DNA of 54,359 nt from JAGGVT01 sp965369605 (lineage in GTDB: Bacteria > JAJVIF01 > JAGGVT01), in the NCBI GenBank assembly GCA_965369605.1, contig CBDURE010000006.1, positions 1 to 54,359 on the forward strand, given 5' to 3'. This document shows, in pieces, positions 17,866 to 26,500 of this stretch. Under the pieces are notes generated by a model that searched no databases, was not told the origin of the DNA, and saw only the letters and a program-made list of their open reading frames with translations. The position numbers were made by a program, and so were the translations under genes. The stretch's first letter is position 1, and every line of letters begins with the position of its first letter.

Positions 17866-18579
17866 GTGGCACAGCTATCAAAAATAGAATGGACAGGAGC
17901 AACCTGGAATCCGGTCACAGGCTGCACGAAAATCAGCCCCGGATGCGCGAACTGTTATGCCGAGAGAATGGCAAAGCGCTTGAAAGCAATGGGTAATCCC
18001 AGCTATGTAAATGGTTTTGATGTTGCTTTGCATGAGCGAATTCTGGATTACCCGTTGAAGTGGAAAAAACCTCAGATGATTTTTGTTAACTCAATGAGCG
18101 ACCTGTTTCATAAAAAAGTTCCTGTTGGCTTTATTGATAAAGTTTTTGATGTTATGTGCCGTGCGGAAAGGCATCAATTTCAGATACTAACCAAAAGATC
18201 CGGACGCATGGAAAAATTAGATGCACGCTTGCCATGGCGTTCCAATATGTGGATGGGTGTAAGCATCGAAAATGAAGATTACACTTATCGTATCGAACAC
18301 CTGGTGAAAACCAAAGCGAAAATTAAATTCCTGTCTCTGGAGCCATTAATTGGACCGTTGAAAAACTTGAAACTCAACGGAATTGACTGGGTAATTGTTG
18401 GCGGAGAATCTGGTCCGAAAGCCAGACCAATGAATCCTGAGTGGGTAACGGATATTCGAGACCAGTGTTTGAAGGAGGGTGTCCCGTTCTTTTTCAAGCA
18501 GTGGGGCGGTGTAAACAAAAAGAAAGCCGGAAGGATTTTGGAAAATAAAACATGGGATCAAATGCCTGTGTGTGTCTAG
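17866..18579 (+). CDS. DUF5131 / phage Gp37-Gp68 family protein (three-Cys motif)
   Basis: 237 aa, usual family length. Near the N-terminus it has the invariant cluster C20-x6-C27-x2-C30 (GCTKISPGCANCYAERMA), followed by NSMSDLFH, QILTKR, WMGVSIEN, FLSLEPLIGP, WVIVGGESG and FFKQWGG, all characteristic of DUF5131. The cysteines resemble a metal or Fe-S site, and a radical-SAM-like TIM barrel has been a natural suggestion, but this is inference. GTG start with AGAGGTGAG overlapping the tcmP stop; the pair is one operon. Related genes are common in phages and islands. Biological role not established; nucleic-acid modification or defence is plausible. Confidence 0.88.
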   Translation: MAQLSKIEWTGATWNPVTGCTKISPGCANCYAERMAKRLKAMGNPSYVNGFDVALHERILDYPLKWKKPQMIFVNSMSDLFHKKVPVGFIDKVFDVMCRAERHQFQILTKRSGRMEKLDARLPWRSNMWMGVSIENEDYTYRIEHLVKTKAKIKFLSLEPLIGPLKNLKLNGIDWVIVGGESGPKARPMNPEWVTDIRDQCLKEGVPFFFKQWGGVNKKKAGRILENKTWDQMPVCV

Positions 18580-18591
18580 AATTTGTTTCTC

Positions 18592-19044
18592 TCAATCAAA
18601 CGTATCCGCTTTCTCAAGCAGCGAGTAATATTCCGCGCTTAGCAAATCTCTTCCTCTCAGCAGGTGACTTAGATATTCACGCGATGGTTTCAGGCCATCC
18701 GATGTTTGATTATCATTAGCGATATATGTAATCGCTTTGTGTTTCACGCCATCCGATGTTGTCACCCAAACCTCCTCGCGCCTGTATGCATCGGGATAAC
18801 CCTCGAAATAATCGAGCCGCTCAATGCTCTGAAATTCGACTTTGTAAAGCGCGCCCTCTACAGTGGAATCATCATCGGGCATGATATTCGCGAAACCCTC
18901 ATTGGGATTGGCGGTCGATGTCTTGTTGAACGCAAGGCGGTATCCGGTAAACTTTGCAAATCGACGGTTTGCGAAATAGGCTTTCCGTTGGTTCATCCTG
19001 TCTGGATTCATGTTGGAGCCGTATGCGAAATAGTAAACGGACAT
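18592..19044 (-). CDS. Gamma-glutamylcyclotransferase-like (GGCT/AIG2) protein
   Basis: 150 aa if started at 19044, immediately before the family signature Y4-Y-F-A-Y-G-S-N-M12. Other hallmarks are a TGYRLAF strand and the putative catalytic acid Glu63 in V-E-G-A-L-Y. These enzymes cleave gamma-glutamyl or gamma-glutamylamine bonds with cyclisation; the precise substrate is unknown. An in-frame ATG at 19083 would add 13 residues with no family support. Neither start has a good ribosome site. It converges with the DUF5131 gene 12 bp away. A perfect 10-bp-arm palindrome lies 61 bp upstream. Confidence 0.82.
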   Translation of the reverse strand: MSVYYFAYGSNMNPDRMNQRKAYFANRRFAKFTGYRLAFNKTSTANPNEGFANIMPDDDSTVEGALYKVEFQSIERLDYFEGYPDAYRREEVWVTTSDGVKHKAITYIANDNQTSDGLKPSREYLSHLLRGRDLLSAEYYSLLEKADTFD

Positions 19045-19104
19045 GAGTTGATTGTATGCAAATATGTGGCATGATGCAAGCATTTGTGAAGCGTTAAAAG
19101 TTAG

Positions 19105-19125
19105 CTTGATAATGCCATTATCAAG
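19105..19125. promoter_or_regulatory. Perfect palindrome upstream of the GGCT-like gene
   Basis: Arms CTTGATAATG and CATTATCAAG flank one central C, a perfect 10-bp dyad. It lies 61 bp before the GGCT-like ATG, where an operator for a dimeric regulator would sit. It could also be the end of an inserted element, since the direct repeats that follow contain ACTTGATAT. Confidence 0.5.
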
Positions 19126-19149
19126 GTGTCAGACTCCAAATTGCGAGAG

Positions 19150-19383
19150 CGTTACATGAGTTATTATCCTACGCTTATAATGCTATACAACTTGATATGG
19201 GCTGTCACCGTGGCTGTCACCATGGCTGACACTTTTTTATGTTTTCACAGAACCGAATTTCAGGTTTCATGGGGCTTTTCGCGCATTTCTACAATGTTGC
19301 ATAAGTACTTATTCCACGTTTATTACACTATACAACTTGATATGGGCTGTCACCGTGGCTGTCACCATGGCTGACACTTTTTT
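19150..19383 (+). repeat. Two direct repeats with identical 56-bp cores
   Basis: Identical 56-bp segments at 19183-19238 and 19328-19383 begin CTATACAACTTGATATGG and end GGCTGACACTTTTTT. The ~33 bp before each core are also related, so the unit is about 88 bp, repeated at 145-bp spacing. Each core has GGCTGTCACC twice and ends in a small TGTCA...TGACA hairpin plus six T, so each could act as a weak plus-strand terminator. No gene is visible in the intervening 89 bp. Confidence 0.85.
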
Positions 19384-19590
19384 CACTTTTTTCCACTTTT
19401 TCCTAATCCAGAGCAAAATCTGATCGTGCATTTTAATCACCTGCAACTAAATTAACACATTTAATGTGCGAAGCCAAAACTCCAAGTAGCAGAATAGTAA
19501 TATTAATTTATCTGCTTGCCTTTTTACCCCACTGCTGATACCATTTTAATCGAGAACGGCCTGCGTTTCACCGCAAACCACTTGTTGGTT
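19384..19590. other. A/T-rich gene-free stretch before the plus-strand lipoproteins
   Basis: No gene, repeat or clear hairpin seen. It separates the TcmP/GGCT accessory block from the second lipoprotein cluster. Confidence 0.4.
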
Positions 19591-19619
19591 TTGACAGATT
19601 AATATTCGGGAAATATCAG
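19591..19619 (+). promoter_or_regulatory. Possible promoter of the plus-strand lipoprotein cluster
   Basis: TTGACA at 19591-19596 and a weaker TATCAG at 19614-19619 with 17-bp spacing. The first gene of the cluster starts 47 bp further on with GTGGAGG as ribosome site. Confidence 0.45.
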
Positions 19620-19665
19620 TTTAAATAAATTAGTTAACAATATAAGAACACGTGGAGGCTTATCC

Positions 19666-21213
19666 ATGAGAATTCTGATTAGTCTATCTATTATCGTTTT
19701 TATGCTGATTGCGGCTGGATGTTCCAGTGATACAATCACACCGATTACGCCGGACAATGATGTCTGCGAATTCAGCATACCAGTATCGGAGAATAATGAA
19801 AACTCCTCAAATCGAACTCTTTGGGGCATGTGGACTGTCGATTTCAACGTTGAATCGATGGATTCCCTCGGCATCGCCAAAGGACTGTCGCTGCAGGCAG
19901 AACCTTCTCGCGATCTTTCAGCGCATTTCAACATAACATCGTTGATTCCCACTCCGGGAATTGCTGTTAATTCCTATGATCCACTGACGAACATTGTCGA
20001 TGTCGATTTCACAATATCAAATCCGCATTCGATGAACGGTTACGATGTCCGGTTGATTATTTACACCGATGGTATCGGACATAAGCTTGTTAACGCGGAC
20101 GACTGGACCGCTCTTTATGACATAGCCCAGGGATGGCCAATCAACCCGTTTAAGGCTTATGCCAAACAGGCGTACAATCGCATTTTCAATGCGCATGGAC
20201 AGCATACAGAGAATCTCCAGATATACCTTCCGGGCGGAAATCCGAGTGTGTCTTTCGCTGTCGATGCATCATATCCGGACAATTGCGATGAGCCGTACGA
20301 AATCTTCGATTTTTATCAGGAGCCACTGCATGATACCATCGGCTCATCGGCAAGTATCGCGATTTCAGTTCGCGATTGGCAGAGTGATACAGACGCGGTT
20401 GATTTGTATTGCCCTGAAATCACAGGCGTAACGCTCGTTCCTTTTACTCAGATTGATACTGAAACATGGGAAATGGACCTGGTAAACGAAACCGGCGCAT
20501 TAGAGGGCGATTATACCGGTTTCATTCTCGCAACTTCAGCAGGCTCCGGAACTCTAACACTATATGATGAAGTAACAATCTCCGTTGGTTCCGGTGGATG
20601 CACCGAACAGGAACTATACTATGATTTCATCGGTTGCGGTGACCCGGTTAATTTCGTTTTTGAATGCCAGGGATGGGTAGCTGGCGGCTGCGGACTGCCC
20701 AATTCATCCAATTCGATGGGATGTTTCAAGTGGGGATGCGATGTCGGCAGTCCCTGCGACATGAGCTGGCCGTATATTACATCCGGCGGCGGTGAAATGA
20801 TGAATCCAACCCCAAGCTGTAACAACATTTACGGACACGGCACGCTGGCTCACTTTAACGTTGTCAGCCCGTCAATTATCCTCCCCGCTTCTGATGATGG
20901 CACCATTGAATTTGACCATTGTAATTCACTGGTTTCAGGCGCGATATTCAAACTGTACATTTCCGAAAATGGATGCACCGGCCCATGGAATGAACTGTGG
21001 AACACAACAACTGGCTCAGGCTGCTTTCAGGATACATCAGTCGATATTTCCGATTACAGTGGAGATGACATTATGTTCAGGTTTGGGTTCTTTTCATCTA
21101 ATTACCTGATGTTCGGTGGAAGCTGTGGTATTGACACTGAAATAAACGCGGGTGTTATGTTTGATGACGTGATTATTTCCGGATGTTTCATGGGTACGCT
21201 TGAAGAGAATTAA
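19666..21213 (+). CDS. Lipoprotein with shared scaffold and Cys-rich jelly-roll-like C-terminus
   Basis: 515 aa. ATG preceded by GTGGAGG; lipobox AAGC with Cys19 then Ser. Residues ~50-310 follow the family scaffold (LWGMWTVDF, GYDVRLI, LVNADDW, VRDWQSD, GDYTGFI), but the CxxC motif found in most relatives is absent, replaced by TPGIAVNSYDP. The C-terminal ~200 residues are rich in Cys and Gly (GGCGLP, GCFKWGCD, SPCDMSWP) and end in MFDDVIISGC, resembling carbohydrate- or protein-binding jelly-roll domains (MAM-like), where disulfides stabilise the fold. It is the shortest of the six lipoproteins. Surface location likely; function unknown. Confidence 0.8.
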   Translation: MRILISLSIIVFMLIAAGCSSDTITPITPDNDVCEFSIPVSENNENSSNRTLWGMWTVDFNVESMDSLGIAKGLSLQAEPSRDLSAHFNITSLIPTPGIAVNSYDPLTNIVDVDFTISNPHSMNGYDVRLIIYTDGIGHKLVNADDWTALYDIAQGWPINPFKAYAKQAYNRIFNAHGQHTENLQIYLPGGNPSVSFAVDASYPDNCDEPYEIFDFYQEPLHDTIGSSASIAISVRDWQSDTDAVDLYCPEITGVTLVPFTQIDTETWEMDLVNETGALEGDYTGFILATSAGSGTLTLYDEVTISVGSGGCTEQELYYDFIGCGDPVNFVFECQGWVAGGCGLPNSSNSMGCFKWGCDVGSPCDMSWPYITSGGGEMMNPTPSCNNIYGHGTLAHFNVVSPSIILPASDDGTIEFDHCNSLVSGAIFKLYISENGCTGPWNELWNTTTGSGCFQDTSVDISDYSGDDIMFRFGFFSSNYLMFGGSCGIDTEINAGVMFDDVIISGCFMGTLEEN

Positions 21214-21236
21214 GCAGCACAATATTTGATACAACA

Positions 21237-21262
21237 GGCAAGGGGCTTAAACCCCTTGCCCG
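21237..21262. repeat. Palindrome GCAAGGGG-CTTAAA-CCCCTTGC
   Basis: A near-perfect hairpin between two lipoprotein genes. Its design (purine-rich arm, TTAAA centre) is like the AGAGGGTT/AACCCTCT palindromes at 40164, 45248 and 47315. There is no following T-run, so it is not a standard terminator. Confidence 0.6.
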
Positions 21263-21297
21263 AATATTCTATATTCTTCAATGGAGAGGAACTAAAA

Positions 21298-23358
21298 ATG
21301 CGAAACATTACTGTATTAATGGCAATCTTAGCACTATGGTTTGTATTTGCCGGATGTTCCAGCTCGAATGTTCCAGCAACTCAACCTGAAATTCCTCAGA
21401 CGGAACTTTCCTGTAACGGGAATCAGACATTCTATCAGGGGACATTCGAGATTGACCTTGATAACATGTCAATTTCACAATCCGATTACAGGCAGTCTGA
21501 CACTGTTTATGACATCACCGGATTCCTGCCGGACAAATGCCCCGGTGGATGTTTCAGATTCGCAATTGTAGGAGTTGTTGGTACTGTTCTGGAAATAGAA
21601 CTGACACTGGAAAATCCGCTTGCGATTCAGGCGTACGATTTAAGAGTCGAATACCTCGCGCTCTTTGGTAAAACCGTACTCAATCCCGACAGCTATACTG
21701 ATTTCCTCGGTACGCCAATAACAAATATCTTTCCGTTTACAGCGTTTACAAAAGAAAACCCCGACCGGGAATTCCCGATTGGTCCGGGTGGAATCGATAC
21801 TGAAACGCTGTTTCTTGACTTCCCTCCGGGCGCGGGAGCATCGGTGAATTATGCAATCACAGCGCACCTTCCGGGACAAACTCCTGAACCGTACGAAATC
21901 AGTGACATGGCGCAAGCCGGACAATTAACGCCATCAGGCGGTTCAGCATTAATCAGTTGCCTTGTGCTTGACCATCAGGATAATATCTCCGGTGTTTTCC
22001 TTGATGCAACCCCATTCACAGGCGTGCCTGTCGAAATGGAAGCGGATGTACCCAACCACTATAAAGTAGATATTTCAAACACTGCCGGCGCTCCGGTTGG
22101 TGATTATACTCAATTGATAATGGCTCTAAGCCCTAACGGACAGAATGTAAGCACATACAATTATGTTGTGATCACAGTAAGTGAATCATCAGGCGATTAC
22201 CACTGGGAGTTCGATGATATCGACACATTCGCAGGTGAATACTATGCTTATTCCGGCACCACGGAATTTGATGATATCAGCCCGGCAATTATCGAAGAGA
22301 CAGATGGCGACATTGGCCTTTCATGGGCTGGCACAGATTCAAACGATATAACATCATATTACGATTCAATATTCTGGGTTCGTGTTTCACATGATAACGG
22401 TGTTACATACACGGATGAGGGTTATGGAGATTCAGCTGGGCAGAATCTTCTCAGGATGGATGCAAACAAAATCGCTCCGGGCATTATTGGCGACGCATAC
22501 ACCGTCAGTGCGTTTTATCACCGAAGCCTGAATGAGAATCATCTCGCTTATTTCGTTCAGGTTGAGAATCCAATGGGGCTGAGAGCCGTTTTCTACGCCA
22601 TCCCTGACAGGGATTTGGAAACGATAGTTGACGCAGATGGCTGGAATTACGCTTTCGCGGACCAAGGCGGGAATATTACAGTAAAACACTCTGAAGGCCC
22701 TCACAACGTAAACCCATTCAACTGGCAGCCTCTTACAGCGTTCATGGTCGCGCCGGATGCCTATTGCAGCCATGTTCGTTCAACGGATATGGATTCATCA
22801 GACGTTGCATGGATTGCTTTCTACAACAATAATGAATCTCAAATTGGACTTGCACACTCAACCGGTACATCACCGCTGGAAACATGGGATTCCAGCACGG
22901 TTGTTTATTCAGCAGCTTCAGGAATAGCAGGCGTGAAAAACCCGGGCCTGTTCATTGATTCGGATGACATCTTCCACATCTGCTATACGCGTATCGACAC
23001 GAGCGATATGACTTACCAGCTCGTTTATGTCAAGGATGATTCATCATTCAGCAATCCGACTGAGCAGATTATTTACGAAAGCTCAATGAAAATCAACGAT
23101 GCTCATATCTCAATTGGCTATAAGTTCAGCAAAGAAGTAATCGTTTTCCTGTATGAAAATGATAAATCTATCTGGCTTGTAACCTTGATTGACGGCGTAC
23201 CAATGGGAGCGGCTGAGGAAATCGATATCAACACGGATGACATCGACCCGGATATCATCCTCGATGCCGACCAATGCGACCTTCATTCCGTCTGGGCAAC
23301 AATGGACGGCGACAACTACGATTTAGCTCGCCGAAACGGAGTGCTTGTCGAGGATTAG
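21298..23358 (+). CDS. Lipoprotein with shared scaffold and propeller-like C-terminal domain
   Basis: 686 aa from the ATG at 21298 (GGAGAGGA ribosome site); an upstream in-frame start at 21226 would run through the palindrome and lacks a signal sequence. Lipobox FAGC with Cys20 then Ser. The scaffold (~35-300) is a divergent version: C81-P-G-G-C85-F-R-F in place of CxxC, then AYDLRVEYL, VLNPDSY and VLDHQDN, and GDYTQLIMAL. Residues ~310-686 look like a sialidase/BNR-type propeller with repeated blades (FWVRVSHDNGVTY, HLAYFVQVENP, GLAHSTGTSP, FHICYTRID). It would act as a surface-binding or glycan-contacting protein, but catalytic residues cannot be assigned. Confidence 0.8.
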   Translation: MRNITVLMAILALWFVFAGCSSSNVPATQPEIPQTELSCNGNQTFYQGTFEIDLDNMSISQSDYRQSDTVYDITGFLPDKCPGGCFRFAIVGVVGTVLEIELTLENPLAIQAYDLRVEYLALFGKTVLNPDSYTDFLGTPITNIFPFTAFTKENPDREFPIGPGGIDTETLFLDFPPGAGASVNYAITAHLPGQTPEPYEISDMAQAGQLTPSGGSALISCLVLDHQDNISGVFLDATPFTGVPVEMEADVPNHYKVDISNTAGAPVGDYTQLIMALSPNGQNVSTYNYVVITVSESSGDYHWEFDDIDTFAGEYYAYSGTTEFDDISPAIIEETDGDIGLSWAGTDSNDITSYYDSIFWVRVSHDNGVTYTDEGYGDSAGQNLLRMDANKIAPGIIGDAYTVSAFYHRSLNENHLAYFVQVENPMGLRAVFYAIPDRDLETIVDADGWNYAFADQGGNITVKHSEGPHNVNPFNWQPLTAFMVAPDAYCSHVRSTDMDSSDVAWIAFYNNNESQIGLAHSTGTSPLETWDSSTVVYSAASGIAGVKNPGLFIDSDDIFHICYTRIDTSDMTYQLVYVKDDSSFSNPTEQIIYESSMKINDAHISIGYKFSKEVIVFLYENDKSIWLVTLIDGVPMGAAEEIDINTDDIDPDIILDADQCDLHSVWATMDGDNYDLARRNGVLVED

Positions 23359-23469
23359 AATATACAATCTCCATGACAATAACCAAGCCTGGCTTGTTAC
23401 ATGCAAGTCGGGTTTTCTATTTCGTGGCATCGATGTTCCGGGATATTGCCAGTATTTACGTTGTCATGT

Positions 23470-23498
23470 TTGTTTTCTAATATATATAGTGCTATAAT
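23470..23498 (+). promoter_or_regulatory. Possible promoter of the metallopeptidase lipoprotein gene
   Basis: Perfect TATAAT at 23493-23498 with TTGTTT 17 bp upstream; an overlapping alternative is TTGTCA (23461) and TATAGT (23485) with 18-bp spacing. Either gives a ~70-nt leader before AAGGAG and the ATG at 23571. Confidence 0.5.
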
Positions 23499-23570
23499 TT
23501 TTACGATACACAGGGGTGCGATAGGTCTTCTTGTTTGTCTCCAAATCTCTTAGGAATTAAGGAGTTAACG

Positions 23571-26500
23571 ATGCTAAACTCCATTCGTTTTTTTATTACA
23601 GCAATGGTCATAGCAGCCTTGCTTTTTGGTTGTTCAAGCGGAGGGAAAAATCCGGTAATGCCGCGTGATCCCGGTGATGGCAATGCAGCCCCGGATCTTC
23701 CGCTAATCAGTGGCACTCCTGATGGTGCATTAAGCCCGGAAAGGGATTTTGATGATCTCCCCGCTGCTGAATTGGGTGCAATTCGAAACACATTTAACGC
23801 TCTGGGCACAATGGGCGCGTACGAGTTATCACTGGACGCTGATTCCATGTCCGCTGAGCTTATATCAATTCGTACAGCATCCCAGGGTGAGAGTTTTCTT
23901 GTATCAGGCGCCAGTTTCTTCACCGTTCGGCCATGCATTGACTGCCTGAGAATTGAATCAATCGAATTGACTCTTGAAAATACAATTCTTGTTCAATTTG
24001 CAGTTAAGCACCCATTTGAGAAGGGCATTAAAACTGAACCGGCAACAGCATCGAACCGCCTCGATCTGGATATTTTCGACCTGGCGATTGTAATAGTGCC
24101 ATACAGCGCGAGTTACAAATCTTTCCCGCTTCTCGATGTCAACGCATATTCGAAACTATGCAAGAATCTGGACGGTTTCACAAAAGAACTGGCGGACTTG
24201 ACTCACAACCCGCATGCCTGCCCCTATTACCTTGTTGTTGACGAGTCTGGCTTGGATGAGCACGACTACAACAGATTCGAAATGGGCACAACGGATACCT
24301 TTGTTCCGGCTTATTTTGCGGGAAATGGCAAGTTCAGGATTTACCTGACAATGGGTTACGGCGCGAGCGCTGATTTCACAACACGGCTTAGCCCGGTCTA
24401 TTACAACCCGGAGTTCAACCGTAAATCCGCGTGGAAAGTTGAGGTAATTCCTCCTGAAGGCGAAAACGCTCCCGCAATCGGCAACACGTGGGATGAAATT
24501 GATACATCAACGGCTTACGACGTTACAATAAAAGTATATGACTGGCAGCATAACGCGACAGTGGCATCCGAATATCCCGATTATGATAACCGTGACCATG
24601 TCTATGAATCATCGAAGGTCAAACGCGTTACAGCTGAAGTTATGAATATGACCAATGATTTGAGATGGGAGTACACGCCGGAAAGCGGCGACGGTTCCCC
24701 TCTTGACCCGTTGATTTACAAAGTGAAAATCGCAAATGAAAAAGGGCTTTCAGCGGGAGAACATTTTGGGCTTGTTAAAGTAAGTGATGAACGGCATCCG
24801 GCGATAGAAGCCGATGTCGGCGCAATTGACTCGCTGGTTCACAGTCCTGATGGCGGCACTCTGCTTTGGAATACGATACCTGAATTCGCCACATATCAGA
24901 TTTTCACAGCGACTGTTGTTCCCGGTGACGGCATCACCGTTATAAATCCAAACGGCGGTGAAACATGGGGGATTGGCTCGTCGCAGACAATAACATGGTT
25001 ATCGTCTGGTACAATCGCAAATGTGAACATCGAACTTTCTCTGGACAGCGGCAGCAATTTCACAATTCCAATTGCCAATACTGCTCCGAATACTGGTTCA
25101 TTTGCCTATAATCCTGTTGGGAATTTCCCAACTGAAAACGCGAGAATAAGAGTTTACAATTCGATTGACGCGACAGTCATTGATGAATCAGACAACGATT
25201 TCACAATAGAGGATGTCCAGGGGCCAATTCAGGTAATCACGCCAAACGGCGGGGAGATCTGGGGGAAAAACACTCAGAAAAATATTACATGGACTGCCGA
25301 TGCTGATATTACCTATGTCAGGATTTATCTGTCCATGGATTCCGGTTTGAGTTACACAATTCCAATCACCGGTTCAACGCCAAACGATGGCATCCATGAG
25401 TGGAACGTACCGGAAGAAGCCATTGGAATTACTAACAGAATAAAGGTGCAAAAGCTCACAGACCCGTTGATTTTCGATGAAAGCGACGCTGATTTTCAGG
25501 TTGTTTGCCCGGTACTTAACCCTCCAGCGAGTGTTACAGCCTCCGATGGCACATATAATGACAAAGTCTCTCTTTACTGGGATGAAGTCGCGGGAGCATC
25601 CGGATACGTTATCTACCGCGACAATGTAATACAGGTTGCCAATCATCCGGCATTATCATGGGAGGATACCGTTGTTGTTCCCGGAACTATTTACAATTAT
25701 CAAATTGCATCTATAAACTCCTGCGGAGCAGGCCCTAAGGGTCCCCCTGACCCGGGTGAACCCGGAAACGCATGTGTTTTACCAACACCGCCAAACGGAG
25801 TAAGCGCGACTGACGGTACTTTCCACGATAAAGTAACGGTTTCATGGAATGTCGTAGCAGGTGTAACCGGATACAATATCTACCGCGATACTGTTTTGCA
25901 GCAGGGTAATTACACGCTGCTTACCTGGGATGACACATCAGTAACTCAGGGAGTAATATACAACTACCAGGTTGAAGCGTTTAACGGTTGCGGAACAAGC
26001 GTCAAATCTCCCGCCGACCCGGGCGAATCCGGACATGCGTGTGTTCTGCCGGATTTCCCAACCGGTGTGGACGCGACTGATGATGCTTTTGCTGACAGGG
26101 TTACTGTTTCGTGGAACTCTGTGATAGGCGCGACTTGTTACGATATCTACCGCGACAGCGGACTCGTGCAGGATGATTTCATTGGATTAACCTGGGATGA
26201 CATGACTGTTGTTCCGGGGACTATTTATCACTACCAGGTTGAAGCTGTAAATACGTGCGGTAACGGGGCAATTGCGCCGGCTGATCCCGGCGAACCCGGT
26301 AATGCATGCGTTATGCCATCACCGCCAACCGGAGTAAGTGCAACTGACGGTAGTTTCCCGGACAAGGTAACTGTTTCATGGAACGCGTCAACAGGCGCAA
26401 CCGGATACAACATATATCGCGACACAATCCTGCAGCTGGCTAACCATCCCGGGATAACATGGGATGACATGGTAATAATTCCGGGAACTGTTTACAACTA

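Noticed and set aside
19126..19374. 82-codon plus-strand frame across the direct repeats
   Set aside because: It spans both copies of the non-coding repeat in different frames, has no ribosome site and no protein-like features.
19183..19383. Phage attachment sites (attL/attR)
   Set aside because: No integrase is nearby and only 89 bp separate the two copies, too little to be an integrated element; kept only as unexplained direct repeats.
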